The notes: a model not told the origin generated them from the sequence alone. A stretch of DNA of 64,000 bases from Duganella sp. CF458 (GCF_900113115.1 NZ_FOOF01000020.1:43337-107336), one strand, 5' to 3'; counted from the stretch's first letter, positions 24,568 to 33,366 are shown. Numbers and translations are program-made.

Positions 24568-25341
24568 TTGAAGCGCGTTTTCATTACCGGCGCCTCCAGC
24601 GGCATCGGGGCGGCACTGGCGGCGCATTACGCCGCGCAAGGCTGCACCCTCGGCCTGCTGGGCCGCCGCGCAAGCGCGCTGCAGGCGCTTGCCGCCACCC
24701 TGCCCAACCCGGAGCGCCACCGCTGCTATGCGGCCGACGTAACCGACCACGCGGCGCTGCGCAGCGCCGCCGACGCTTTCCTCGCCCATGCCGGCGGCTG
24801 CGATATCGTCATCGCCAGCGCGGGCATCTCGCACGGCACCATCACCGAACTGGCGGAAGACCTGCCGGTTTTCGAATCCATTCTCGCCACCAACGTCACG
24901 TCCACCGTGGCCACCTTTGCGCCTTTCGTGGCCGCCATGCGCGCGCAGGGGACGCCGGCGCGCCTGGTCGGCATTGCCAGCGTTGCCGGCGTGCGTGGCT
25001 TGCCGGGCGGCGGCGCCTACAGCGCCTCCAAGGCTGCTGTGCGGATCTACTGCGAATCGCTGCGGGTTGAGTTGCGCGGCAGCGGGATCAAGGTGGTCAC
25101 CATTGCGCCGGGATATATCGATACGCCGATGACGCAGCAGAACAAGTATCCGATGCCGTTCCTGATGCAGCCTGCCGATTTTGCGGCGGCCGCGGCGCGC
25201 AGCATCGAACGGGGCGACAGCTACCGTGTCATCCCGTTCGGGGCGGGCATGATTGCGCGCCTGCTGCGCGCGCTGCCGAACTGGCTGTACGACAGGGCTT
25301 TCGCCAAGGCGCCGCACAAGGCGCGCAAGGGCACAATATGA
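24568..25341 (+). CDS. SDR family oxidoreductase
   Basis: A 257-residue classical short-chain dehydrogenase/reductase. The cofactor motif is TGASSGIG at 7-14, an Arg after the second strand suggests NADP(H), and ASAGISHG stands for the NNAG loop. The catalytic Ser is in VGIASVAGV and the Tyr-Lys pair in YSASKAAV. It starts at a TTG just after dsbA; no ATG gives a complete Rossmann strand. The last four bases ATGA overlap the birA start, so translation is coupled. The substrate is unknown; the group includes YqjQ-like and serine-dehydrogenase-like enzymes. Confidence 0.88.
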   Translation: MKRVFITGASSGIGAALAAHYAAQGCTLGLLGRRASALQALAATLPNPERHRCYAADVTDHAALRSAADAFLAHAGGCDIVIASAGISHGTITELAEDLPVFESILATNVTSTVATFAPFVAAMRAQGTPARLVGIASVAGVRGLPGGGAYSASKAAVRIYCESLRVELRGSGIKVVTIAPGYIDTPMTQQNKYPMPFLMQPADFAAAAARSIERGDSYRVIPFGAGMIARLLRALPNWLYDRAFAKAPHKARKGTI

Positions 25342-26165
25342 ATGCCATGCCTCTCACCGCCGCGGCGATCCGGGCCCTGGTTGCCGACAGCGCATCGCAC
25401 GTCGCCATTGAAGTGGTCGACGAAACCGGCTCCACCAACGCCGACCTGCTGGCGCGCGTGCCCACCGCGGGGCAGCGGGCACCGGTCGCATTGTGCGGTC
25501 CCGTATTGCGCGCTCCCGTATTGCGCGTGGCCGAGCGGCAGACCGCAGGCCGTGGCCGCGCCGGCCGCAGCTGGCTTTCCGCGCCTGGCGCATCGCTGAC
25601 CTTTTCCGTCGCCTGGCCATTCCGTGCGCCGCTGCATCGCATGGTTGGCCTGCCGCTGGCTGTCGGCGTGGCGCTGGCCGAAACCGTGAACGGCCTGGGT
25701 GTGCCGGTCCAGCTCAAGTGGCCGAACGATATGCTGAAGGACGGCGCCAAGCTGGCCGGCATCCTGGTCGAAACCCAGGCCGCGCCGGACGGCACCATCT
25801 GGGCAGTCATCGGTTGCGGCATGAACCTGCTGATGCCGGACGAAATGGAAGCGGCCATCGGCCGCGAAGTATCCTCTGCCCCGTGGCTGGCGCAGATGGA
25901 CCGCAATGCCTTGCTGGCGCAACTGCTGAGCCGCCTGTGCGCGGTGCTGGCGGAATTCGACGATACCGGCTTCGCCGCCTTCACCGAGCGCTGGAATGCG
26001 TTGCAGGCGTGGCGCGGGCAGCCGGTGCGCTTGCTCGACCAGGGCGCAGTCCAGCAGGAAGGCTTGGCCGCCGGAGTGGACCAGCAGGGCCGGTTGCTGC
26101 TCGACACGCCCTCCGGCCGCGTGGCCGTGCTGTCGGGCGATGTGTCGCTGAGGCTAGCGCCATGA
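25338..26165 (+). CDS. birA: Biotin-[acetyl-CoA-carboxylase] ligase
   Basis: Attaches biotin to the AccB subunit through biotinyl-AMP. The 275-residue protein lacks the N-terminal helix-turn-helix of E. coli BirA, so it is probably a ligase only and not a repressor. Motifs: ETGSTNADLL, the biotin/ATP loop TAGRGRAGRSW, WPNDML and KLAGILVE, with a C-terminal SH3-like domain from about 225. A 15-bp tandem duplication adds five residues (PVLRA/PVLRV) just before the TAGRGR loop. It overlaps both the SDR stop and the coaX start by four bases, so the three are translationally coupled. Confidence 0.92.
   Translation: MNAMPLTAAAIRALVADSASHVAIEVVDETGSTNADLLARVPTAGQRAPVALCGPVLRAPVLRVAERQTAGRGRAGRSWLSAPGASLTFSVAWPFRAPLHRMVGLPLAVGVALAETVNGLGVPVQLKWPNDMLKDGAKLAGILVETQAAPDGTIWAVIGCGMNLLMPDEMEAAIGREVSSAPWLAQMDRNALLAQLLSRLCAVLAEFDDTGFAAFTERWNALQAWRGQPVRLLDQGAVQQEGLAAGVDQQGRLLLDTPSGRVAVLSGDVSLRLAP
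25499..25528 (+). repeat. 15-bp tandem duplication inside birA
   Basis: Two head-to-tail units (TCCCGTATTGCGCGC and TCCCGTATTGCGCGT) differ only in the last base and are in frame, encoding PVLRA then PVLRV. A weaker third relative (GTCGCATTGTGCGG) lies just upstream. It looks like a recent slippage event near the ligase active-site loop. Confidence 0.8.
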
Positions 26166-26953
26166 GCTACGAGCTGCTGATCGACGCCGGCAATACCCGC
26201 ATCAAGTGGGCGCTCGCCGCGCCCGCCGCCGCTCTCGGCGACTGGCTCGCGCAAGGTGCGCACATGCACGCCGACGCCGCCGGCTTCCCGGCCGCCTTGG
26301 CCGCCGCCCTGGCCTCTCCCCTGGCCGCAGCAAGCGCCGGCACCGCGCCGGCCATCGGCCGGGTGCTGATCGCCAACGTCGCCGGCCAATCCGTTCGCGA
26401 CATGCTGGCAGGCTGGCTGGCCGCGCCGCAGCTGCGCATCCAGCCGCAAGCCATCGAATGGTTCGCCTCCATCGCGCAGCGCGCCGGGGTGCGCAACGCC
26501 TACCGCAATCCGGCGCAACTGGGATGCGACCGTTTCGCCGCAGCCATCGGCGCGCATGCGCTGTGCCCGGGCAAAGCCATCGTGGTGGCCAACTGCGGCA
26601 CCGCCACCACCATCGACGCGATCACTGCCGACGGCACTTTCCTGGGCGGCATGATCCTGCCGGGACTGGGCCTGATGGCCACCTCACTGGCCAAAAACAC
26701 CGCCCAGCTGCCCCAGGTCCAACCGGGCAAGCTGCCGGAAGGTTTCGCCGACAACACCGACGACGCCATCCTGACCGGCTGCCTGGCCGCGCAAGCCGGT
26801 GCGATCGAGCGCGCTTTTGAGCTGCATCAGGCCGTAGAATGTATTATTTCCGGCGGCGCCGCGCCGTATGTCGCGCCCGCGGTCCCCGTGCCGCACCGCC
26901 ATGTCGAGAACATTGTGATGATAGGACTGCACGCTGCCCTGCGCAGCGCCTGA
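26162..26953 (+). CDS. coaX: Type III pantothenate kinase
   Basis: Phosphorylates pantothenate, the first step of coenzyme A synthesis. The 263-residue protein has the ASKHA-fold phosphate motif DAGNTRIKWA near residue 8, a second motif in LGCDRFAA and NCGTATTIDA, and GGMILPGLGLM, all typical of CoaX (also called Baf). It follows birA with the start ATG inside the birA stop (ATGA), a common beta- and gammaproteobacterial pair. The N-terminal half contains an Ala-rich variable stretch at about 50-75. A larger open frame from 25493 on this strand includes this gene only because it runs upstream through birA. Confidence 0.93.
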   Translation: MSYELLIDAGNTRIKWALAAPAAALGDWLAQGAHMHADAAGFPAALAAALASPLAAASAGTAPAIGRVLIANVAGQSVRDMLAGWLAAPQLRIQPQAIEWFASIAQRAGVRNAYRNPAQLGCDRFAAAIGAHALCPGKAIVVANCGTATTIDAITADGTFLGGMILPGLGLMATSLAKNTAQLPQVQPGKLPEGFADNTDDAILTGCLAAQAGAIERAFELHQAVECIISGGAAPYVAPAVPVPHRHVENIVMIGLHAALRSA

Positions 26954-26968
26954 CCGTATGGAGTACCC

Positions 26969-27667
26969 GTGCTGAAACTGATTTTCGCCCTGCTGCTGGT
27001 CGCCAATGCCGCGCTGTTTGCGTACGGCGAAGGCTACCTCGGCCAATTCAGCGGCAACGAGCACGAGCCTGCGCGCTTGCAGCGGCAGCAGAACGTCGAC
27101 AAGCTGCAGTTGATCAGCGCCGGCAAGGCCGAAAGCGCCGTCGCGGCGCTCTCCCCGCCGCCGCCGCCGCCGGTGCCGCGCGACGAGCCGGCAACCACCG
27201 CCTGCCTGGAAGTGGGCAATTTCGCGCTGGACGAGGCCCGCAAATTTGAAAACCGCCTGGCGTCCTTGGAACTGGGCGACCGCCAGCAGCGCCGCAACGT
27301 GGCGGAGCAGGAAGTCTCCAGCTACATCGTGCATATTCCGCCGCAGGCCAGCCGCGCCGCCGCCGAAAAGAAGGCCGACGAGCTGCGCGAGCTCGGTGTC
27401 ACCAACTTCTTCATCCTGAACGACAGCTCGCCGCTGAAATGGGGGATCTCGCTGGGCGTGTTCCGTACCGAAGCGGCCGCGCAGGCGCAATTGGCGGCGT
27501 TGGTCAAGCAAGGCGTGCAGAGTGCCCGCGTGGCACCGCGCTACGCCAGCAGCAAGCAGGTGTATTTCCAGTTCCGCGACATCAGCGAAGACGCCAAAGC
27601 GCGCATCGAAAAGATCGCCGCCAAGTTCCAGGAACAGGAATCCCGCTCCTGCTCTAGCGCTCGATAA
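26969..27667 (+). CDS. SPOR domain membrane protein
   Basis: A 232-residue protein starting at GTG 26969 (MLKLIFALLLVANAALFAYGEG), with an N-terminal hydrophobic segment (about 3-20) that serves as a membrane anchor or uncleaved signal. A Pro run occurs around residue 64-70. The C-terminal SPOR-like domain (about 110-195: YIVHIPPQASRAAAEKKADEL then WGISLGVFRTEAAAQAQLAAL) is followed by a short tail. It should be exposed in the periplasm and bind septal peptidoglycan. It is 15 bases after coaX and converges on rlpA with a 14-base overlap. Confidence 0.82.
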   Translation: MLKLIFALLLVANAALFAYGEGYLGQFSGNEHEPARLQRQQNVDKLQLISAGKAESAVAALSPPPPPPVPRDEPATTACLEVGNFALDEARKFENRLASLELGDRQQRRNVAEQEVSSYIVHIPPQASRAAAEKKADELRELGVTNFFILNDSSPLKWGISLGVFRTEAAAQAQLAALVKQGVQSARVAPRYASSKQVYFQFRDISEDAKARIEKIAAKFQEQESRSCSSAR

Positions 27668-28646
27668 CGATCGGCTTCAGTTTCAGGCTCGAAGGCAGCG
27701 CTTTGCCGGCTGCCAGCGCTTCTTCACGGCTCGCGTAAGGGCCGGCAAACAGGCGATAGAATTTTCCTGCCTGCTCCATATCCAGTTTCAGCCCGGCGTC
27801 GCTGGCCGTCAACCGCTTGCGCAAGCCATCGGCGCCGTCTTCGCGCGCGTAGGAACCCAGTTGCAGGTAGAAGCCCGGCGCGCCTGCGCCGCCCAGCAGT
27901 ACCGGCTTGGCCTCGTCGCCGCTGGAAGATGCCAGCATCGGCGCCGCCTTCGGCATGCTCTGCGGCGCCACGGCAGTTGTCTCCGGCGCGCTGCCGCCCT
28001 CTTTGCGCGCTGCGATCATGCGCTCGATTTCAGCCGGCGCCAGGTGCACCACCTCGAGCTGGCTGCTGCCGCTGACCAGCAGGCCCAGCTTCAGCGCCGC
28101 CGTATACGAAACGTCGATGATGCGGGTGGAATGGAACGGCCCCCGGTCATTGATGCGTACCACGACCGATTTGCCGTTGGCGATATTGGTCACCCGCGCA
28201 TAAGACGGAATCGGCAGCGTCGGGTGCGCCGCCGTCATCTTGTACATATCGTAGATCTCGCCGGACGAGGTACGCTGGCCATGGAATTTCTTGCCATACC
28301 AGGTGCCAGGGCCGCGCTGCTTGAAGTCCGAACCGAGCGGGATCGGCTTGTAGGTCTTGCCGAATACGACATAAGGACGGTTGGAGTACGGCGCGAGGGG
28401 ATCGTTGCGCACATCCGCGTCCGGCGTATCCAGCAGGCCTGCGGGCGGGTTCGCGCCGGGGCCGTCGTCCTGGTAGTAGGCGCCGCGCCCGGAGCCGGCC
28501 GCCGGCAGCACCGGAATGCTGGTCGGTGGCTTGGCCGTCACCGGCGACGGCGGCTTGCGCGATGCGGAGTCGGTCTGCGTGGTACCGCAAGCGGCCAGCA
28601 GGGCGGCGGCCGCAAGCGGCAACAGTCGGATTGCGTGCTTCTTCAA
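27654..28646 (-). CDS. rlpA: RlpA-family lytic transglycosylase lipoprotein
   Basis: Cleaves or remodels denuded glycan strands at the septum. The 330-residue precursor has a lipobox LLAACG with Cys20 as lipidation site. A double-psi beta-barrel domain (about 110-205) shows GTWYGKKFHGQRTSSGE and the catalytic-type VRINDRGPF with Asp. A C-terminal SPOR domain (about 250-330) with FYLQLGSYA follows. It begins at TTG 28646 overlapping the rodA stop (TTGA); the resulting MKKHAIRLLPL signal peptide is well formed. It is the last gene of the rod-shape operon and overlaps the convergent SPOR gene by 14 bases. Confidence 0.9.
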   Translation of the reverse strand: MKKHAIRLLPLAAAALLAACGTTQTDSASRKPPSPVTAKPPTSIPVLPAAGSGRGAYYQDDGPGANPPAGLLDTPDADVRNDPLAPYSNRPYVVFGKTYKPIPLGSDFKQRGPGTWYGKKFHGQRTSSGEIYDMYKMTAAHPTLPIPSYARVTNIANGKSVVVRINDRGPFHSTRIIDVSYTAALKLGLLVSGSSQLEVVHLAPAEIERMIAARKEGGSAPETTAVAPQSMPKAAPMLASSSGDEAKPVLLGGAGAPGFYLQLGSYAREDGADGLRKRLTASDAGLKLDMEQAGKFYRLFAGPYASREEALAAGKALPSSLKLKPIVIER

Positions 28647-29758
28647 GTTTGCACCAGCTTTCTATGTCGCTGGATAGACATCAGGATGCCCGATGCCAAT
28701 CCAAGTGTCAGCAGCGCAGTGCCGCCGTAGCTTATGAACGGCAGCGGCACGCCCACTACCGGAAGGATGCCGCTCACCATGCCCATGTTGACGAAGGCAT
28801 AGGTGAAGAAAATCATCGTGATCGCACCTGCCAGCAGGCGCGTGAACAGGTTCGGGGCGCCCGATGCGATCATCAGGCCGCGGCCGATCAGCAGCAGGTA
28901 GAGGAACATCAGGACCAGGTTGCCGACCAGGCCAAATTCCTCCGAATAGACGGCAAAGATGAAGTCGGTGGTGCGCTCGGGGATGAATTCCAGGTGGGCC
29001 TGGGTGCCCTGGGTCCAGCCTTTGCCGGTCACCCCGCCGGAGCCGATCGCAATGGTCGACTGCAGGATGTGGAAGCCTTTGCCCAGCGGGTCGGACGTCG
29101 GGTCGATCAGCGTCATGATCCGCTCGCGCTGGTAGTCGTGCATCATCGACCAGGCAACCGGCAGGCAGGCCGCGCCCATCACCACCAGGGCCAGAATGGC
29201 TTTCCACGCCAGGCCGGCCAGGAAGATGACGCAGGCGCCAGCCGCCACCACCAGCAACGCCGTGCCCAGGTCGGGCTGGCGCGCGATCAGGAACACCGGC
29301 ACCAGCAGCAGTACCGCGCCCAGGATATAGGCGTGCCAGCGCATATGTCCATGACGCTGCTGGAAGTACCAGGCCAGCATCAGCGGCACCGCGATCTTGG
29401 CGAATTCGGAAGGCTGGATCTGCGCAAAGCCCAGGTTCAGCCAGCGCCGCGCACCGAGCTTGATGGTGCCGAACAATGCCACCGCAAGCAGCAGCGACAC
29501 CGTCATCACATAGGCCGGCAGCGCAATGCGCATCATGTTCTGCGGCGAGATGTTCGCCACGAACCACATCACCAGGAAGGACATGGTGATGTTGCGCAAC
29601 TGGTCTTCGATCTTGCCGGGAATGCCGATGCTGGCCGAATACAGTGCGACCAGGCTGGTGGCCAGCAACAGCACGATAATCAACATCAGCGGGCCATCGA
29701 ATACCGTCACATAAGGGCGCATGCGCCGCCACAGTGAACGTCTTTCATTGATCGGCAT
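28643..29758 (-). CDS. mrdB: Rod-shape SEDS peptidoglycan glycosyltransferase RodA
   Basis: SEDS-family polymerase that elongates lateral cell-wall glycan with PBP2. The 371-residue protein is about ten transmembrane helices, with conserved signatures QPSEFAKIAVPLML, the KGWTQGTQAHLEFIPERTTDFIFAV loop and the C-terminal GVPLPFISYGGTALL. AAGGAGG lies four bases before the ATG at 29758. The 3' end overlaps rlpA by four bases, and mrdA ends nine bases upstream. Full length compared with E. coli (370). Confidence 0.97.
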   Translation of the reverse strand: MPINERRSLWRRMRPYVTVFDGPLMLIIVLLLATSLVALYSASIGIPGKIEDQLRNITMSFLVMWFVANISPQNMMRIALPAYVMTVSLLLAVALFGTIKLGARRWLNLGFAQIQPSEFAKIAVPLMLAWYFQQRHGHMRWHAYILGAVLLLVPVFLIARQPDLGTALLVVAAGACVIFLAGLAWKAILALVVMGAACLPVAWSMMHDYQRERIMTLIDPTSDPLGKGFHILQSTIAIGSGGVTGKGWTQGTQAHLEFIPERTTDFIFAVYSEEFGLVGNLVLMFLYLLLIGRGLMIASGAPNLFTRLLAGAITMIFFTYAFVNMGMVSGILPVVGVPLPFISYGGTALLTLGLASGILMSIQRHRKLVQT

Positions 29759-29767
29759 GCTGCCTCC

Positions 29768-31834
29768 TTATTCTCTCTTGCGCGGCGGGCCGGCCGGCAG
29801 CTTCTGGTCCGCCGGCGCCGGCACTGGCGCTGGAGCCTGCGCCGGCGGCGCTGCCGCCTGGCCCTGTTGCAATGCGCGGCGCTCGGCAGCCGCGTCCACA
29901 TCCGCTTCAGGCAAGTCCTCCACCGGCACGGTTTCCGCATCTTCCTTCGGCACCGGCGTGGTTTCCTTTTCCGTCGGGCGCTTGCCCAACAACCAATAGT
30001 CCAGCACTTTACGCGCAATCGGCGCCGCCACGGCGCCGCCGAAACCGGCGTTCTCCACGATCAGCGCCAGCACGATCTTCGGTTTGTCGGCCGGCGCGAA
30101 GGCGGTGAACCAGGCGTTGTCGCGCAGGCGCTCGTCCAGGCGGGCCGCGTTGTACTTCTCGTTGGCCTTGATCGCCACCACCTGCGCGGTGCCGGTCTTG
30201 CCGCCCACGGTATAGCCTGCGTTCAGGAACGCGCGGTAACCGGTTGCCCCCGGCTCGGTGGTCACCCCCACCATCGCATCCTTGATGAAGTCGATGTTGG
30301 ACTGCTTGAGAGGGATGCGGTAGCTTTCCTTCGGCACGGTCAGGGTGCGCTTGCGGGTGCCGCCGTCTTCCAGGATCTTGACCAGGTGCGGCTTCATCAC
30401 CACGCCGTTGTTGGCCAGGTTGGCCACCGCGTGCGCCACCTGCAGCGGCGTGTAGTTGTTGTAGCCGGAGCCGTTGGAGACCGAAATCGTATCGCCGCCC
30501 ACCCATTTGCCTGCCGCCGGATTCTTCTTGAAGCGCTGGCGCTTCCATTCCTGCGAGGGCAGCACGCCCTTCTTCTCGTTTTCCAGGTCGATGCCGGTCA
30601 GCTGGCCGAAACCGAAAGGCGCCATGAAGTCATGGATCAGGTCGATGCCCATGTCGCGGCCCAGCATGTAGTAGTAGGTATTGCACGACACCACGATCGA
30701 CTTGCGCATGTCGACCATGCCGTGGCCGCCCACCACGTCGTCACGGAACTTGTGGGTGCCGAGGTAGAAGAAGCCCGGGTCGGCAATCGCCTGGCCGGCG
30801 GTACGCTTGCCTGTTTCCAGCGCCGCCAGCGCCATGAACGGCTTGAAGGTGGAACCCGGTGCATAGGTACCGGACAAAGGCCGGTTCATCAGCGGCTTGT
30901 CGAGCGAGGTATTCAGCTCGTTCCAGCTTTGCGCGTCGATGCCGTCCACGAACAGGTTGGGATCGTAGCCGGGGCGCGACACGTACGCCAGTACGTCGCC
31001 GGTACTCGGCTCGATCGCCACCAGCGCGCCGCGGTATTCGCCGAATGCTTCTTCGGCGACTTTCTGCAGTTCGATGTCGATCGACAGGATCAGGTTGGCG
31101 CCCGGTGTCGCCGGGGTGCGCGACAGCGTGCGGATGGCGCGGCCGCCGGCAGTACGCTCCACTTCCTCGTAGCCGGTCTGGCCGTGCAGCTGGCGTTCGT
31201 AGCTCTTCTCCAGGCCTTCCTTGCCGATATGTTCGGTGCCGTTGTAATTGGCTTCGTACTCGGTCCCTTCCAGCGCCTTGGACTCGGCCGGGTTGATGCG
31301 CCCGATATAGCCGACCACGTGCGAGGCCACTTCGCCCAGCGGGTATTGGCGGAACAGGCGGGCCTGGATATCGACACCCGGGAAGCGGAAGCGGTTGGCG
31401 GCGAAACGCGCCACTTCCTCGTCGCTCAGGCGGCTGCGCAACGGAACGCTGGTGAAGCTTTTGGATTCCTCCATGAGCTTCTTGAAGCGGCGGCGATCCT
31501 TGGGAGTGATCTCGACCAGCTTGGCCAACTCGTCGATCACCTCCTCCATCGGCGCGGCCACCTTGGACGGCGTGATCTCCAGCGTGATGGCCGAGTAGTT
31601 GCGCGCCAGCACCACCCCGTTGCGGTCGAGGATCAGGCCGCGGCTTGGCACGATCGGCACCACCGCGATGCGGTTGTCCTCGGCCTTGGCAATGTAGTCG
31701 TTATGCTTGATCACCTGCAGCCAGATGAAGCGCGCCAGCAGCAGCGAGAAGCAAAAGAACACCAACCCGCCCAACACGGACAAGCGCACCCGGAAACGGT
31801 GCAGGTCTTGCTCTGTATTCTTGAACTCGGTCAT
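29768..31834 (-). CDS. mrdA: Penicillin-binding protein 2
   Basis: Transpeptidase of the elongasome and partner of RodA. The 688-residue class B PBP has a single N-terminal helix (about 21-41), a pedestal/dimerisation domain (about 60-230) and a transpeptidase domain. The catalytic Ser328 and Lys331 lie in GSTFK; the SxN triad is likely SCN in VVSCNTYYY, and GGKTGTAQV follows. The 60-residue C-terminal tail is Pro/Ala/Glu-rich and ends in Arg-Lys-Arg-Glu, longer than in E. coli (633). It is two bases after the mreD stop, in the order mreB-C-D-mrdA-mrdB-rlpA. Confidence 0.96.
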   Translation of the reverse strand: MTEFKNTEQDLHRFRVRLSVLGGLVFFCFSLLLARFIWLQVIKHNDYIAKAEDNRIAVVPIVPSRGLILDRNGVVLARNYSAITLEITPSKVAAPMEEVIDELAKLVEITPKDRRRFKKLMEESKSFTSVPLRSRLSDEEVARFAANRFRFPGVDIQARLFRQYPLGEVASHVVGYIGRINPAESKALEGTEYEANYNGTEHIGKEGLEKSYERQLHGQTGYEEVERTAGGRAIRTLSRTPATPGANLILSIDIELQKVAEEAFGEYRGALVAIEPSTGDVLAYVSRPGYDPNLFVDGIDAQSWNELNTSLDKPLMNRPLSGTYAPGSTFKPFMALAALETGKRTAGQAIADPGFFYLGTHKFRDDVVGGHGMVDMRKSIVVSCNTYYYMLGRDMGIDLIHDFMAPFGFGQLTGIDLENEKKGVLPSQEWKRQRFKKNPAAGKWVGGDTISVSNGSGYNNYTPLQVAHAVANLANNGVVMKPHLVKILEDGGTRKRTLTVPKESYRIPLKQSNIDFIKDAMVGVTTEPGATGYRAFLNAGYTVGGKTGTAQVVAIKANEKYNAARLDERLRDNAWFTAFAPADKPKIVLALIVENAGFGGAVAAPIARKVLDYWLLGKRPTEKETTPVPKEDAETVPVEDLPEADVDAAAERRALQQGQAAAPPAQAPAPVPAPADQKLPAGPPRKRE

Positions 31835-31836
31835 GC

Positions 31837-32349
31837 TCAGATCGGGCGGGTGTGGTCTTTATCCACTGCGCGGCGCTGCGGCGCCAGCAGCAGCATGGTG
31901 GCCAGCGGCCACAACAGCGCAGCCACCACGCTTTCGATGAAGAAGAACCAGCCGGGGAATTTGCCGGCCACGATGAAACGCACCACCATCTGCACGGTTT
32001 GCGCCAGCAACAGCAGCGGCACCACATGCAGGATCTGCGTCGTCACGCGGAACCACAGGATGCGGCGATGCAGCATGATGGCGAAATACGACAGCAGCGT
32101 GTACGCCAGCGCGTTCTCGCCCAGCAGGGAAGCGTCGTGCACGTCCATCAGCAGGCCGAGGAAGAACGCGGTGCCGATGCCTACCTTGCGCGGCTGGTGC
32201 ACACCCCAGAACACCAGGGTCAGCGCCACGAAGTCCGGTGCCGCGAAGAAGCGGCCCCACGGCAGCATATTGAGCAGCACCGCGCAGAACAGGCTGAAGA
32301 AAATGAACAGCGGGCTGACCGGCAGCAGGATGTATTGTGGACGGTTCAT
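31837..32349 (-). CDS. mreD: Rod-shape-determining protein MreD
   Basis: Small polytopic inner-membrane component of the elongasome. The 170-residue protein has about five or six transmembrane helices (for example LFIFFSLFCAVLLNMLPWG near the start) and the family-typical FLLGLLMDVHDASLLGENAL, where Gly, Leu and Asp are conserved. It overlaps the mreC stop by four bases (ATGA), and mrdA follows two bases after its stop. It is normal size (E. coli 162). Confidence 0.93.
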   Translation of the reverse strand: MNRPQYILLPVSPLFIFFSLFCAVLLNMLPWGRFFAAPDFVALTLVFWGVHQPRKVGIGTAFFLGLLMDVHDASLLGENALAYTLLSYFAIMLHRRILWFRVTTQILHVVPLLLLAQTVQMVVRFIVAGKFPGWFFFIESVVAALLWPLATMLLLAPQRRAVDKDHTRPI

Positions 32350-33320
32350 CGGGTCCCCTCTTTCGGTGCTGGCGCGGCGGCTGGAGCCGGCGCCTGCGCA
32401 GTTTCCGCCTTGGCCTTTTCCTTATCCTTATCCTTCTTCTTCGACGGCTTGGCGGCCGGCTCTTCCTCCGGAGGACGCGGCGGTATGTCCGGCAGCGACA
32501 TCAGGATCAGCAGCGCGGTATTGCGCTCGGTACCGGCCAGCGGCGCGCACACCACGCGGCCGAAGGCGCCGCTGGCATTGCTCTCCACCTGTACCACGCG
32601 CGCCACGGCCAGGCCGGCCGGATAGACGCCGTCGATACCGGAAGTAATCAGGATGTCGCCGACCACCACGTCGGCTGTCGGCGCCATGAAGCGCAGGTCC
32701 AGGTTGCCCGACTGGCCGCGGCCGACGGCCACGGAACGCAGGCCGTTGCGCAAAATCTGCACCGGAATCGCCTGCTCCTTGTCGGTCAGCAGCGTGACTT
32801 CGGAAGTGAACGGGAACACCCGCGTCACCTGTCCCACCACGCCCTGGTTGTCGATCACCGGCAAGCCAGCGGCCACACCATGCTGGATGCCGCGGTTCAG
32901 GATCACCTTGCGCGTGAACACATCGCGCGCTTCGTACAGGATTTCAGCCAGTTGCGACTTGCCCGGCACACGCTGTTGCGCATCGAGCAGCTTGCGCAGC
33001 TGGTTGTTTTCAGCCTGGTAGAGCTGCGCCTGCTGCAAGGCCTGCGAGGCGGCGATCTGTTGCTGCTGCAGGACGCTGACCTGCTTCTCCAGCTTCGACA
33101 GCGTGGAGAAATAGTCGCCCATGCCGTAGATGGCATCGCGCGGCAACAGTGCGATTTTCTGCAAGGGATAGAGGACAAAGCCGACGCCCTGCCGAACTGC
33201 CGTCAGCGCGTTGACGCGCGAATCGGCCAGCAGCAGCGCAATCGAAATGCACGCGAACACCATCATCTTGAAACGGGCGGACGCGCCTTGCTTGAACAGT
33301 GGCGGTGGACTGTATTCCAT
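32346..33320 (-). CDS. mreC: Rod-shape-determining protein MreC
   Basis: Bitopic scaffold that links MreB to PBP2. The 324-residue protein has one N-terminal helix (about 15-36), a periplasmic coiled coil (about 65-108) and a beta-domain to about 275, followed by a Lys-rich, Pro/Ala-rich tail (KPSKKKDKDKEKAKAETA). I chose ATG 33320 (MEYSPPPLFK) over a TTG at 33329, because it has GGAAG just upstream. It starts 46 bases after the mreB stop, with a hairpin between. It overlaps the mreD start by four bases. Confidence 0.93.
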   Translation of the reverse strand: MEYSPPPLFKQGASARFKMMVFACISIALLLADSRVNALTAVRQGVGFVLYPLQKIALLPRDAIYGMGDYFSTLSKLEKQVSVLQQQQIAASQALQQAQLYQAENNQLRKLLDAQQRVPGKSQLAEILYEARDVFTRKVILNRGIQHGVAAGLPVIDNQGVVGQVTRVFPFTSEVTLLTDKEQAIPVQILRNGLRSVAVGRGQSGNLDLRFMAPTADVVVGDILITSGIDGVYPAGLAVARVVQVESNASGAFGRVVCAPLAGTERNTALLILMSLPDIPPRPPEEEPAAKPSKKKDKDKEKAKAETAQAPAPAAAPAPKEGTR

Positions 33321-33334
33321 GTCTTCCAATTAAC

Positions 33335-33359
33335 AAGGGCAGCTTCCGCTGCCCTTTTT
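33335..33359. terminator. Hairpin between mreB and mreC
   Basis: A 9-bp perfect stem AAGGGCAGC / GCTGCCCTT with a 4-base loop. On the plus strand it is followed by five T, a good terminator for antisense transcription into mreB. On the minus (sense) strand the tail is TTGTTAATT, a weak T-tract, so it would only partly stop transcription from mreB into mreC. It may set a higher mreB dose than mreCD. Confidence 0.6.
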
Positions 33360-33366
33360 CTCAAGC

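Noticed and set aside
25493..26161. Long fused frame ahead of coaX
   Set aside because: Reads birA in a wrong frame; coaX starts at ATG 26162 within the birA stop.
29867..32647. 926-codon open frame antisense to mrdA and mreD
   Set aside because: Shadow of the true genes on the opposite strand; Arg/His/Gly-rich and without a domain.
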